From: Rhizopus arrhizus
Taxonomy: Eukaryota > Mucoromycota > Mucoromycetes > Mucorales > Rhizopodaceae
Assembly: GCA_024220505.1 (NCBI GenBank)
Contig: JAKZZE010000011.1
Location: 1,178,001-1,242,000, forward strand
Direction of reading: 5' to 3'
Length of the DNA: 64,000 nt
A program made the position numbers and the translations under genes. Below the pieces are notes generated by a model that searched no databases, was not told where the DNA came from, and was given only the letters and a program-made list of their open reading frames with translations. Positions within the stretch are counted from its first letter, which is position 1; every line of letters starts with the position of its first letter. This document shows, piece after piece, positions 1-11,555 of the stretch.

Positions 1-657
1 TGGCCAAGATGACTGGACCATATTCCTTGTGTACTTGACCATCGGAGCCCTTACCGACCATGACATACTCAACACCAATGACGTTACCTCGTTCATCCCT
101 GATCAAGTTTTCAACCTTGGCCTTCTTGATGATCTTTGCTCGTTCAGGTTGTTTCAAGGCTAATTCTTCAAAGCCTTCCATCAGGGCATAGGTAATCGTC
201 ATACCCGGAAACTGTTCTTTACCACGATGCGTACGAGGGAAGGTGTGACCACCGAGCCGAGAGACAAGCGAGAGATCAAGTGTGAATTTATCTTGAAGCC
301 ACTCAACAGCAGAAGCAGAACGACCGGTAAGAACATGAATTAAATCTGGACGAGCCAAATCACGTGCAGACTTTAGCGTGTCTTGATAGAATTGTTCAAC
401 AGAGTCCTTGATGTTAAGGGCAATTTGGGTACGTGTCAATGCACCGTTGATTCCAGATGTGGCCTTTGTAGAGTTTCCTCTGAAAGAAAACGAAATTTAA
501 AAAAAAAAGAATGTTTTGTTATTATTATTATTTACCCAAAGAATGGATTCTTATCCAACAAAAGAACATTACCACCTTGTTCAATTACTGTATGAGCAGC
601 AGAAAGACCAGATAATCCACCACCAACAACAATAATTTGGTTATTAAGAGAAGGCAT
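1..657 (-). CDS. FAD-dependent fumarate reductase (Osm1-like), 5' part, cut by window edge
   Basis: Flavoprotein of the soluble fumarate reductase / flavocytochrome c family (yeast Osm1/Frd1 type), which reduces fumarate to succinate and reoxidises FADH2/NADH in mitochondria, ER or cytosol. Exon 1 is 536-657, the intron is 480-535, and exon 2 runs from 479 off the left edge. The start at 657 gives MPSLNNQIIVVGGGLSGLSA, with the GGGLSG dinucleotide-binding loop at residues 13-18. Across the splice the protein reads FFGGNSTKATSGINGA, a hallmark of this family, and then LSRLGGHTFPRTH, also typical. No obvious targeting peptide precedes the FAD fold, so a cytosolic form is possible. The C-terminal half, with the substrate residues and any cytochrome b5 tail, lies outside the window. 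The family call is secure; the compartment is inference. Confidence 0.86.
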
Positions 658-934
658 TGTAAGAAATAAAGAAAGTGAAAGAAAGAGAGAATGATTCACG
701 GAATATTTTTATGTGAACTAAAAAATAAAAATAAAAAAAGCAGGAGTCAGATGATATGTTAGTGAGTGGAGCGGGGGAAAAAAGTTTTCTTTTTTATTGT
801 TTGTTTACATTACATGTGCCTCTCTCACACTAAGAAGATTAAAAAATGCATGAATACAAAAAGAATGAATTTACATAAGAAAATGAGGGGAAAGGTTATA
901 AATGAAGGGGAAGGGGTATAAATACATAAGAGTC

Positions 935-3900
935 TTATTGTTCCATAGAATATAATTTATCAATACTTTTCATCCAATCCATCATATCTGATTTAGAGTT
1001 TGCTTGTAGCATATATGCGTTATTATTTGTGTAAATTGAAAATACATGGTTACGCTTTTTATAAAATGAGTATGAATTATGAAATAAGATAGTTATTTAC
1101 CTTAATCATTTGTTCTAATGCTGGGTTATAATCTATTCTAACTGTAGATACATTAATGATACCTTGTTCTTCGGTTTCTAGTTGATTAGTGTAAATGTAA
1201 ATATAAGGCCTAAACAAATATTAGTCATCTCATCTATAACAAGCTTAATTCAATTACCTCCGTAAGACGAACCACCTTTTAACCCATTTATCATTCAGTG
1301 GGTTCTCTTGATAGGTCAAATAACCTTTCTTTGTAACATTATCACTATATTTCATTTCTTAATAACCATACAATCATAATCCAATCACTTACATTTCAGT
1401 AATAAATTTCACTTCTGATATTAACTTTGAATGATTATTCCAACCTTCTTTTCCAATCTCTTGCATACCAGGAATAGGTGGATCTTGACTCAAGGTAATC
1501 TATGATCTTGTTTAGTTTGCAATATCTCAAAGATTTGTTTTCTTACCTCTTTGTCTGTTCCCCATTTTTGGTTCCATATGCAAAGAATCTTTTTAATTAA
1601 CTCTGTTTGGGATTCACTCGATTCGTTCTTGTTGGTATTCATCGATCCATGACTCGTTTGGGATCTTGCGGTATGTAGCATCAACGTTTGTGCTGTACGA
1701 GATACTTGTTCTTTACGATCGATGCGTGCTCGGATACGTTTAAAATCATTAATCAAAGACACGCCTCGAGGTCGCCAGGATCCTAGAAATTCTTCTCCTG
1801 GTACAAACTTGCTCGCCGTATTCAATCGCCATAATTGACTCACTCTTCGTGTCATAGGAGGTCGAAGGTGAACCAAGAAGACGCCACTGCATTTTGATAG
1901 ATAACGAGTAGAGGATCCTAGCAATCTAAACAGTCTAAAGTGACTTGATGTCGTTGAAGTATCTCTACCTTGAATACGAACTGCAATATCCATACTGCAC
2001 TGAATAGGCTTCAAGCATTTCTCTGCCTCAATCTCCCATTTGAGATTAAGCAAGATACGTGTGTTCTGAGCGGTGAGTCGGTTCAGGAATAGACAGTCAT
2101 GCTGAGAAGAATCCCAAGAACCTTGAGCGGTCAGGATACTTGTGCCATCACTCTTGTATTCAATATGTTGTTTGCTGCTTAATAATCGAATCGCAATATC
2201 TTCATGTGCTGCTGATGGTATAATTCTACCTTTGTTATCCAACAGTCTTACTTGGCCAATGATCGCTTTCGATATACGATTCCACATAAACTGTCGTCCG
2301 GATGTGTGTGAAAGTGTGATGCAGATTCTTCTTTGTAGACCTTGCTTCAACAAGAATACACCTCGATCCAGTGGCGTTTGTGTCATTGCCTGTACAGGTT
2401 TGTATTCTCCATTAGGCATCAATTCGCAAATCTGGATCCATGCCAAGATATCGTGTCTTTCTGCTGATATGAGCTCTTCTTCCGGACGACGTTCTGGTAC
2501 AACCGGATTGGAAATTTCTCGTCTCATACGCTGAGGATCTGCCAACATCTCATCCAATCGGGGCTTCTCGCGTTGATCGTCCCATCGCTCATATTGCGAG
2601 ATGATGCGTGGTTGAGCAACACCATAGACTTCAAAGAGTATCATCTCATGCGTCAAAATGTGCTGAATTGGCTTCGTGATCAAGATGGACATGGTTTGAC
2701 TGTAATCCAGCAGGATCGTGTTTGAAAACTTACTGACCGGCTTCGTTGCAAATAATTTCTCGGCAGCAGAGAGAGGCGAGATGCCTCCAAAAGAAGAAAG
2801 TCGGAACTGGACATGAACCTGTGTGAATTCAGCCTCATTCAGACCAATCAACTCAAGCAGACGAATTTCAAAAAGCAACTGCTGTCCCACTTCAAGTACC
2901 TGCTTTTGATCTTCTGTACCTGAGCGAGCAATGGGCGATACGAGCAGCCGGAGTTTTCCTTTCACTTGTCCTGTCATCCTGCAAAGAATCTCTACACAGC
3001 TTTCATAGGCTTGCTGTTCAACTAAATTCCTGACGGATACAGAAGCGCTTCCTACAAAGGAATATTTTGGACATGGTGATTCGTAAAATGGATCCTCCAA
3101 ATTAAAATGTTTTCGGTACTGCGGTCGGTCCAAAAAGTTTCTCAGCTTGTTCATCTTCTCAAGACGTTCCTTGAGCTTTTCAAGTGACCAGAGATAGACA
3201 ACTTGGTTTTTCCTATCAATCACACGAACACCAACACATGGCTTGGGTGTCTTGGTCAATGCTTCATCTTCGTCCGTCTCAAACTGTTGAAGGCTCGAAG
3301 TCTCTTCCCAATGGGATCTCAAGTGCGTAAAGCCTTCTTCAATGATAGCAAACTGATACAATACATCTTTTTCCAGTTCTCGAGAGATGACGTTGGCTTC
3401 CTTTAATAATATCGCATGGGTCAAGACGACTTCAGCCATCGCTACATGACGAAGCTGTTTCCAGTGTTGAACGACCTTTTTGCTCAGATCTGTTTCTCTT
3501 TGGCTGAGAGACGTTTGAGTGTGGTGCATCACAGACATACGGTTAATCTTGGCTTCATAAAAGCTACGCTGAAGATCAAGCTCCTTCTTGTGCTGTTCTT
3601 CAACATCCTTGAGCCTTTCTTGAATGACTGAATATGTCATCAACGTACTCTCTGTACACACGCTACCATCATCGACCATGGTAGCTGCTGTCGAAAGCCG
3701 TTTGCTCATGACATCATCATCGTCTTCAGACTCTGTACGTCCATCGGCTCGAATGCGACGTGCTTGCCGGATCTTGCCAATATCGTCATACAATTTTTCG
3801 ATCTCTTCATCCTTCAGTCCGTCAAAGTTAGCCTCGGCCGAATAATGGTTCTTCATGGCTTCCAATCGAGCATAATTCCAATCGACAACCTCTGTGTTCT

Positions 3901-6032
3901 CTTCATCCTCGGTGTTTGGCATGGGTGAAGCAGTTCTTTCGGTACAAGGAGTACTTGCTCTTAACATGTCGTTACGTTCTCTTCTTACTTCCTCGGGATG
4001 ATTAAATCGGAAGATGTGATGGTGACCAAGGATGAGACGATAGCCGTTCTTGAGCTGACGCGGTTCACTAATACGTATACCGTTGACCATGGTAAGTGCT
4101 TCTTTATTACTAGGATATAGTGTGACCACATTATCCTTGTATTCAAACCAACAATGTTCATCTTGTAGGTTGGGTCCGCTCAAGCGTATCTCACATTGGC
4201 TTTCACCATCTTGCCTTCCCACGCGTGTCTTGCCTGGCTTGATCTGATACATTAAGCATTCTGACATGAGAGGGTCCTCGTTCAAATTGACAATAAAGGG
4301 GACTGTCTTGGGCATGTAGATTCCCATATCATTCTTGTCAACCGTGATACCCAAGTCCATGAGGGCCTTTTCACGTTCAACATGGATTTGCTCAGTCTTC
4401 TTTAGTTTTTCTTCCCACGTTTCCTTCAGATTGGCCAAGAGCTTTTCTGAACTCTGGAGTTGGTCTACAATCTCTTGCTTTGTCATCTTCTTCTTTTGAC
4501 CGCGACTGTCCTCAATGATCAAGACCTGGTGCGCGTTGGAGATGGATCGTGTCGGAACAGGTGCCTTTAGTCCGTCATTGGTCTGCTGTTGTGGTGATTT
4601 ATAAGAACTGGACGAGTTCAATTCTTCGACTACTTCAGGAGCATAGACACGAAGACGGTCTCGAAGCACAGAAAGCTCTTCTTTTAATTCACGAATCATC
4701 TTGGCATTCGGATCTTCATTGATCACAGCTTTATTTTGGATCTTCTTTGCTTGATCTGCATATCGAAGCGTACTGAGTGTTTCATCATAATCAGCAGGTG
4801 AAATGGCTGCAATCATCGCTGTTTTTGAGTTACCGCCAAGGGAATCCTTGAGCAGCCATGTCAAGACCTATGGATTTAAATTTTTTGTTACTAATTCAAA
4901 TCAACGTATAACTCTAAAAAGAACAACGAGGTACAAGAAAAAATTACGTTACAGAATCACGATAAGGAATAAAAGCTTCTTTGCCCTTCTTGCCCTTGCC
5001 CACCGACTGATCTGCTAAGCCCGAAATGACTTTACCCAACGTGGTCAACGAACGATTGATATTGGCGCCTTCTTTTAATCTAGCTCCTGTAGCGCCTGTA
5101 CTATTGGCACGTTCACTTCCTGCTAAATCAACCAGACTGATACGTGCTACTTTTTCCGTTTCCAATTTCGTCATTTCATCCAGTCGGATTTGTGTCAAAA
5201 AGACGGTGAAGACAGCGTGTGATCGAGAAGATGTTTCGTTCATGTTGGTCGCTGCTACTGTACGTGCCTTGTTGCCTTCGTCCATCAAATGGTCAATGTC
5301 GTCAAAGGATTTGACGGCCAGGCGAGAAAGGTCTTCCACATAGGGACCCAGGGAAGGGTGTTCACGGACTTTGAGATTTCCTTTATTTTTGGGATTCAGC
5401 AAATCATGTACTTTTTCATTGTAAATTTCAATGTATGACACTTCCACGCGATAAGTCAGGTTGGGGTCATTGTTTTCTGCAATCCGATCAAATAATTCTG
5501 AGCATGTTTTAGGTATGATTCCCTTGTCTTCACCATATCCCATCTAACCATCAATGACGTTAGTGACTGTATACAAGTGATCTATATTACCATTGAATAT
5601 GATTTTCCTGCGCCTGTCTGTCCATCTAACAAGACAAGTAAATACATGTATTCTTTAATGACATCAGAATATTTTACATGCGAAAATACAACAATTATAA
5701 CCATCAAATGCATGGTTTAATAAATCTACACCCAAATCGCTATAGACTGTTTCTTGATCGGCAAAGGCAGGATCATTTTTATCAAATGACCAATAGGATT
5801 TGTCAAATGTAAATGCTTTCACGTCTTCTGTGTCTCTACTATTTCCTTTATGATCTGGTGGTTTGGTAATGATGGTTTGGTTGCCTTCCATTCGAATCAA
5901 ACAAGTGGCTCCTCTAGCAAGTTCTATCCTTTTGTATTAGTTGTTGTTTCTATAGTGCTCTTATTTAAGTTTACCCCTTGAATTCAAAGGTCGACATCGC
6001 ACAACTACTTTAATATTGCCTCCACCACTCAT
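935..6032 (-). CDS. Kinesin-3 motor (Unc104/KIF1A type) with FHA and PH domains
   Basis: Plus-end-directed microtubule motor that carries vesicles and early endosomes toward hyphal tips in fungi. Nine exons: 5975-6032, 5678-5923, 5591-5625, 4953-5543, 1547-4867, 1393-1499, 1258-1344, 1101-1209 and 935-1054; all phases agree, giving about 1557 aa, close to the family's usual length. The motor is N-terminal (about 1-340): [13 protein letters not shown]-loop GQTGAGKS spanning the exon 2/3 junction, switch I NETSSRSH, switch II DLAGSER, and SLGGNSKT. An FHA domain follows at about 490-600 (RVGRQDG), then the KIF1B and DUF3694-type stalk regions, and a C-terminal PH domain ([20 protein letters not shown]) split over the last exons for phosphoinositide cargo membranes. 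The PH domain marks full-length Unc104-type motors. It is transcribed in the same direction as the acyltransferase gene upstream, whose stop lies 306 bases from this ATG. Confidence 0.95.
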
Positions 6033-6338
6033 TTTCTTTGCAATTTAGATGACGATTGTTTCTTCTTTTTTTGTTTTATTAAGAAATTGAGAGAGAGATA
6101 TTAAAAGAATAAGAAGGATCTGTATTTTATATACGATTTTATATATTTGTATTCTTTTTTTTTTTGTATTTTTATATTATATTATTTCCTTGCTTTTTCC
6201 CTTTTAATAATTAATTAACCAAAAAAAAAAAAGAAGAAGAAAAAAAAAAAGGACTTCTAATAATTAAAAAAGGGGGAACATGTTACACATCATTTTATTC
6301 CATTTCCCTCTCCTTCTGCACTCGTTGCAGAAAAGTGA

Positions 6339-8498
6339 TCAATTAAATATGTGTTTGTTATTAAACCATTTTTGTGCCTGGATACGCTCTTGATCCATGA
6401 ACTGAGCTATTGTTTCTGACAGGCTGTCTCTCATTTGTCGTAATTGAGCAGTTCCGTCTGGGTTACTCAAAGACATATAGAGTGGTTTGAGTGACCTAGA
6501 TTGAAAGGAGGGTTAAAACCGGAATGATGCATACTGTTTTCTAACCTATAAATATCAATGCTGTTCTCAAGTAAAAGTACAGACATGTATTGAATCAATG
6601 GAAGCAAAATCCAGACACCCAAGAAAATTAAAAGACTGTGTTGATGATTATAGTAATGAAGGTAACTAAATAAGGCAAGAGAATAAAGTCCGTAAAGCGT
6701 TGGCATACCAACCACAGCAACCAAAACTTTCCAAGTAGCCAACACATCGCGAGCAGCAATTTTAATTACAGATCCAGCCAGTGCTTCTTTTCGTAAGTGT
6801 CAATAAAGCGTCAGTCTTTCATTTTTTTTTTTTTTTTTTTTTACCTTCTTGTTTCTTTCGACTGATCATCAAAATTAAAATGATCAAGGGTGAATTGATC
6901 AATAGCCTTTAGAAAATAAGGTAAGTAAAATGAATAATACTCTCTTTAATTTTACGAGGGAAAGCCAAAGATGGCTAAAAAGAAAAGCTTTAAAAGACGC
7001 GAAAATAAAACAGGAGCTGCAGAATAAGGAGCTATTTCAGTTTTGGCTACTTGATAGTCTCGAAGTCCAAAATATTTTAAGGTATTATTGTATGACTTAA
7101 TGCGATTTGTAATGTCCACTAGTCGAGCGTCTTTCTCAAAATATTTGTAACTCGATAAGAACCGTCGATTAAGATCAACTACTTGGTCAATGGTGAGCTT
7201 ATGCTCTGCAGTAGATTTATATAAACGTCGAGCGGTGGCGATAGTCTTTAGATATTAAGAGGATTAGTCTTTCAACCTTTCACACTTTCTAGTATACCAT
7301 TAGCACATCGTAGCTAGGAGCATTGACCGTGACTCTTTTAAGGCCTTCGTAGCCTGCTTCTAAAAGTGAAGCAATTGCCTCACGCCTAGAGTGTCCTCCT
7401 AGTTTGTATGCTTTGATCCATTCTGATTTAACAGAGATGGATGTACCATAAGACACGACAGCACGCGATCTGAAACGGTGAGGATGGAAATAATTTAAGC
7501 CTACAATGTACATCCTGTGAGCTGTTCCCATCATATATATCGTTCTAGTTTACCAATCGGAACTATTTTTATATCAAGGTCTTTATTTTCAGCCATTGCA
7601 CCCAGTGCCACAATAGCAAACCCAGCTTTGTGATGATTAAAAATCAGTAAAAATCACAAATTATATTAATCATTACACTCCTACCTTTTAAAGGAAGCAT
7701 TTCCGAACGATCATGACTACCTCCTTCAGGAAAAATAACAAGACAGGCACCCGAATTTAATCTTTCATGTACCTTTTCATACAGTCTGCTTTGGTTTACG
7801 TGAGGAATGATCTTGTATGCATCTGAATTGTTTATCCGATAGACTGCTTCATCCGTAAGTTTCTCTGTCAATCTCAATTCTGTATCAGAAATCACTTGGC
7901 TGACTTGAAATGAGTTTGTCTTGGAAAGAACAATGGTATCACGCGGAAATACTTGTTGAGTGAATTGTGTGTGTTTTCCGTTCAGCACAAACCGACAATT
8001 CTTGTCGAATACAAGTTGGCCAGAGCCTTTGAAGGCCAAATCTTGGGAACGAGTCACTGGAACTGATGAAATCAATTGAATACACACTATACGTAATTGC
8101 TACTTTTCTATTTTTATATTTACTTGCTTTTAGTAATCGAGCAATAGTGCCAACAATCTTTTTCTTAAAAGAAGATTGTGCCATAAGAGGAGAGAAGCGA
8201 CGAGGATTAGAGATGATAACAAGACCTGGGTCAATAAATCTTTTATTAAATTTGAGTAAGTGAGCCTAATCCTCCTTTTTTTTTTATATGTGCTGCTTAC
8301 TGATTCGCATGGGGAGCAACAATAAAAATGCATGGTTTATCCAATGGTACATTATGGATTCCGCTTTATAAAAATATGTTTTTTTTTTTTGGCTGTTACT
8401 ACCTTAATATTTAATTACCTGACTTTGATTTCTCTAAAGAACACCTTGGTCATCAAACTAAACACCCATTTGATACAATCATAAATAAAAGAGTCCAT
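6339..8498 (-). CDS. Glycerol-3-phosphate / DHAP acyltransferase (Sct1/Gpt2 type)
   Basis: ER membrane enzyme that acylates sn-1 of glycerol-3-phosphate (and dihydroxyacetone phosphate), the first step of phospholipid and triacylglycerol synthesis. Ten exons: 8419-8498, 8301-8363, 8124-8239, 7685-8062, 7554-7625, 7298-7500, 6956-7245, 6845-6906, 6546-6786 and 6339-6495; phases agree, giving about 553 aa, shorter than yeast Gpt2 (743 aa). Acyltransferase motifs: APHANQFIDP (motif I), GAIPVTRSQD-like KAIPVTRSQD (II), FPEGGSHDR (III) and IVPIGLNYFHPHRFRSR (IV). After a helical linker come hydrophobic segments in the last third (INSPLIILIMI; a pair from TLYGLYSLALFSYL to FLGVWILLPLI), which should anchor the enzyme. 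No active-site break is visible. The long acidic C-terminal tail of the yeast enzymes is missing, so phospho-regulation may differ. Confidence 0.93.
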
Positions 8499-9000
8499 TT
8501 TTTTATACAATCAAAAGAAGAAGATATCATCAAAAATCGTTCAAGTATAAATATATTGCATTCATAGATCTCACATGATACACAGTGTGCTGTCTATAAA
8601 AAAATAAGGTTACACTTTAAAACTTTTATTTTTCTTGCTTGATGAAACTTTATATGCATCCGTATCGTCTCCTTAAATAGTCCTATACCCAGAGTTATCT
8701 GAAACCATCCCAATAGCATAATTGACAATACAAGCTAGGAACAGGCTAAACTAATAATTAGAAATAGTAATCATCTATTCTGTCAAATTGATTATAAATC
8801 TGTCCTAATTCTTTATCCATATCATGTCTATAAATACTCTTCCTTTTTACATGTAGAATTCTGAATCATAGTTATCTTAACTTAATAAAGATACCAAGTT
8901 CTAACCGTATTTCTTTATCTTTGTTGCTATATTATATTTTTACCTAAAACTCCCCTTTCCTAAACAACTTCTCGTAAATACCAACAAAGATTAATATGCT
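8499..9000. other. Upstream region of the acyltransferase gene, no gene seen
   Basis: About 500 AT-rich bases between the acyltransferase start and the first relic on the left side of the repeat zone. It should hold the acyltransferase promoter. I see no ORF or RNA gene in it. Confidence 0.5.
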
Positions 9001-9992
9001 GCTAATAAGCATAGACTTCATGGATGTTTCCGAGTGAGTATCCTTTGATTTGATTGGTTGTACGTCTCGCATGTCAGTAAAAGAGCGATATCGTCTCCAC
9101 AAGTTACCAGGAATCCTGTGTGGAACTTGGCGGCAGCGTACAGTAATGACGGTGTAAGACGAAAATCGGTATTCAGAAGACGAATCAAGCTCAAGTCAGG
9201 CTCTAAATAGTTGCAACGACCCATAAGACCAGACAAGCTTGATAAACTTACGTCCTTAAGGACACCAATGGATTGTTGATTTATTATATTGTTTTGCGAT
9301 GCCGTTACGATGGTCGATTTTGTGGAGCTGGATGATCACATCCACCGGGAGTGAGCTGTATCGTCATAGAACGGAAGGCTGGTTGCCAGGAGTTTGACTG
9401 TCTTGGTCTCGAATAGTCCAGCGATGCGTAGAGCCTCTTTATCCGCAGCGTGTGACAAATATAGCGCGACAGGCTCGCATCCAAGCCCTGCAGTCAAAAG
9501 ACGCGCCTTTTCTGATTCCTAATCACACAGAGTTCGTTTGATATCTCGGCCGAAATCAAAGTTCTCAGGTTCCTCTCCAAAGGCTCGCTTGTGGCTTCCA
9601 TCAGTCTCGTCAGCTAAGAAGGAAACATCTGCATTGTGCTGTTTTTTTCGTATGATTTTTGAACATGTCGACAATGGCACATCACTGCTTGCATTCACCC
9701 AAGGGGCACGTAAATGAACCGGCAATAAATAGAACGCCAAGATGGTCTAAAAGTGTTGCTGTCAGTATCTCTCACAGACAACAAAGCATTTAATACAAAT
9801 AAAAAATTAAAGAAAATTGCATTTGCCAAGGGTAACTTTTGCTTCAATGACATGAGCCCAATGTCGATGCCCTCTCAAAGTTTTAGGTTGATCAAAAGTT
9901 TTATCGCAGACAGCGCACTGGCTGATGGAGTTTTTTTTTTTTGGGTCATTAGTAATTGTGTTGCAATTGAGCCAAAGTACGAAGGCCGACAA
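9000..9992 (-). pseudogene. Relic of a gene with a C2H2 zinc finger
   Basis: Read on the minus strand, several short frames follow each other. Residues near the 9992 end give CAVCDKTFDQPKTLRGHRHW followed by AH, a canonical C2H2 finger (C-X2-C-X12-H-X4-H). Then come an intervening protein-like stretch (9519-9740, including NADVSFLADETDGSHKRAF and FDFGRDIKRTLCD), then LGCEPVALYLSHAADKEALRI at about 9370-9500, then 9018-9236. Stops and frame changes separate the pieces, so no continuous protein is possible without many introns. I recall zinc-finger proteins of this layout as lineage-specific repeated genes in mucoralean genomes, but the family is not named and the extent is approximate. It abuts a broken transposase, so it may be host DNA caught in a repeat nest or part of an element. 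Confidence 0.5.
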
Positions 9993-10046
9993 GTGTTGTT
10001 GCTGTAAATTGGTGTTCCCCCAAAAAAAAAGGCTATTGAAGATTGA

Positions 10047-10925
10047 TTAAATTGAAGCGTTGCCCATGGTAATAAAAAATCCTTCCATTTCAGGAAACTC
10101 ATCCATAATGTTCACAGTGTCGTTAATGAACTGTAGATAATGGCCAGATGTAGTATTTTTAGGAATAGAAATCCTATCCTCAGATGCTTTTCTTTTTGAA
10201 GCTCCCACAACTTTTCTCTTTTTGAGGTTTCTCGGTTCTCTCATGCTTACATTGACCACGCCAATAGCGGAGATTGCACTAATAACGGTGTATGAGGCAG
10301 CTTTTGTTGAAGGTGGTTGTGATAACAGCTGGCGAGCCACGACTAGATCAGTCTCGGCTACTACGCATGCTAATATCAAACCCGGATTCATCAATGAGTA
10401 TACAGTTATTAAGGTAATCCATACTGTTTTTCGTCCATTTATCAATCCATACAGCACGGGCCAGAAGGGTTTTCTCGCAATTTCATCAAAAAAAAAAAGA
10501 TCGAATGCTCCTTGTGGTTTTCATTTAGTTGGCTAACGGATCTGTTAGATGTGCGGTTAGTTTTTTTAAAGGCATATTTTTTTCTAGGTCATTCTTATAC
10601 GCTTCTTTCTATTTGCGTGCGGTATCATAATTGACATTCGTGGCTTTAGCTGCCTGTTTGGTTTCATAAGCTTTTCTGATAAGAAATAAAAATATCTTCT
10701 GCGGTGTTTTATCGGTGTAAATATTGGACTGAGCAGCTCTTTCCTTCTTAGGCGGAAATTCCTTCATTATAACATCGCAAAAAGCAGTTAATCCAAGCTG
10801 AATTTTGTTTTTGATACACTTTTGTAGATCAATCAAACTTTTCTTTCAGAATGACTTTTTTCCTCGATGAAACTTATGGCTTCTTTGTCTTTATCATCAA
10901 AAATATTGCCACTACCGTCCTTGTA
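10047..10925 (-). mobile_element. Degenerate Tc1/mariner-like DDE transposase
   Basis: The minus strand carries, from 10925 downward, a charged N-terminal piece (GSGNIFDDKDKEAISFIEE), a helix-turn-helix-like segment (AAKATNVNYDTARK, 10609-10700), then the catalytic core region ending near 10050. The core reads ISAIGVVNVSMREP, then KKRKVVGASKRKASEDRI, then FINDTVNIMDEFPEMEGFF. These match fungal Tc1-like transposases as I know them. The second catalytic block usually reads DNAxIH; here it is ITMGNASI, so the aspartate is a glycine. Stops and frameshifts interrupt the core at 10330-10460, and the third acidic block is missing. No terminal inverted repeats or TA duplication were identified by eye. 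It is a dead copy; a second fragment of the same superfamily lies at 60.2-60.6 kb. Confidence 0.75.
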
Positions 10926-11404
10926 AAAAAAAAAAATGTCCAATTGGCAGTGGAATGACTGTATTCAATAAGATATCAAAAGCTATAGTAAATAAACGTT
11001 TACTTTTTTTCCAACTTATTAAGTTCTGTGGATAAAGATTACAAGTGTACAAGTGATATTTATCTTTCTTTTCCTTTGTTGAATCCATTCAGGACTCGAG
11101 TCGCGTTTTTTTTAGTAATTTTTTTTTCATTGGATGATGCTTTAGTGATGGACACAATATTTTAAAATCAGTCCATTTCCATATATGTAACCAAATCGCC
11201 TTTGATGGATTATTATGATTCGTGAAACATATTAAAAACATATTTGTAAGAGAATCAGGTGCTTTACAGAGAAGCTTACAAGAAAAACAAAGTGGCGACA
11301 CTCAAAAAGTATTTACACTTTAACTTTTATACATTAAATGAAAAAAAAAAGTTGAGCGGTTATTTAAAAAGTTTTTTATCAAAAGAACCAATTAAAAAAA
11401 AAGT
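10926..11404. other. AT-rich intergenic DNA before the bZIP gene
   Basis: No gene is supported. The stretch holds several A/T runs and short chance frames on the minus strand (11089-11301, 11360-11584) that lack family features. Its right end is the upstream region of the bZIP gene. Confidence 0.45.
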
Positions 11405-11412
11405 TATAAAAG
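11405..11412 (+). promoter_or_regulatory. TATA box of the bZIP gene
   Basis: TATAAAAG, 144 bases before the bZIP start codon. The longer than usual distance leaves room for a 5' leader of about 100 bases. Confidence 0.5.
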
Positions 11413-11425
11413 CAGTCCTTCGAAC

Positions 11426-11452
11426 ATGAAAAGTTTGCTGGATTTGCTTTAA
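11426..11452 (+). promoter_or_regulatory. Upstream ORF (MKSLLDLL) before the bZIP gene
   Basis: A complete eight-codon frame with its own stop, 103 bases before the main ATG and 14 bases after the TATA box. Gcn4/Cpc1/CpcA genes are classically controlled by such uORFs. Whether it lies in the transcript depends on the start site, which would have to be unusually close to the TATA box. Confidence 0.35.
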
Positions 11453-11555
11453 ATAAACGCGTATCAAATTGAACTTCTTTTTCCTTTTTTTTTTCTTACT
11501 CCCCTCTCTTTGTAAATAATCCCTCTTCTTTTTTGCTATATATTGTACATATACA

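Noticed and set aside
2142..3845. Several plus-strand frames across the kinesin gene
   Set aside because: They are antisense shadows of the large kinesin exon, whose minus-strand reading gives clear domains.
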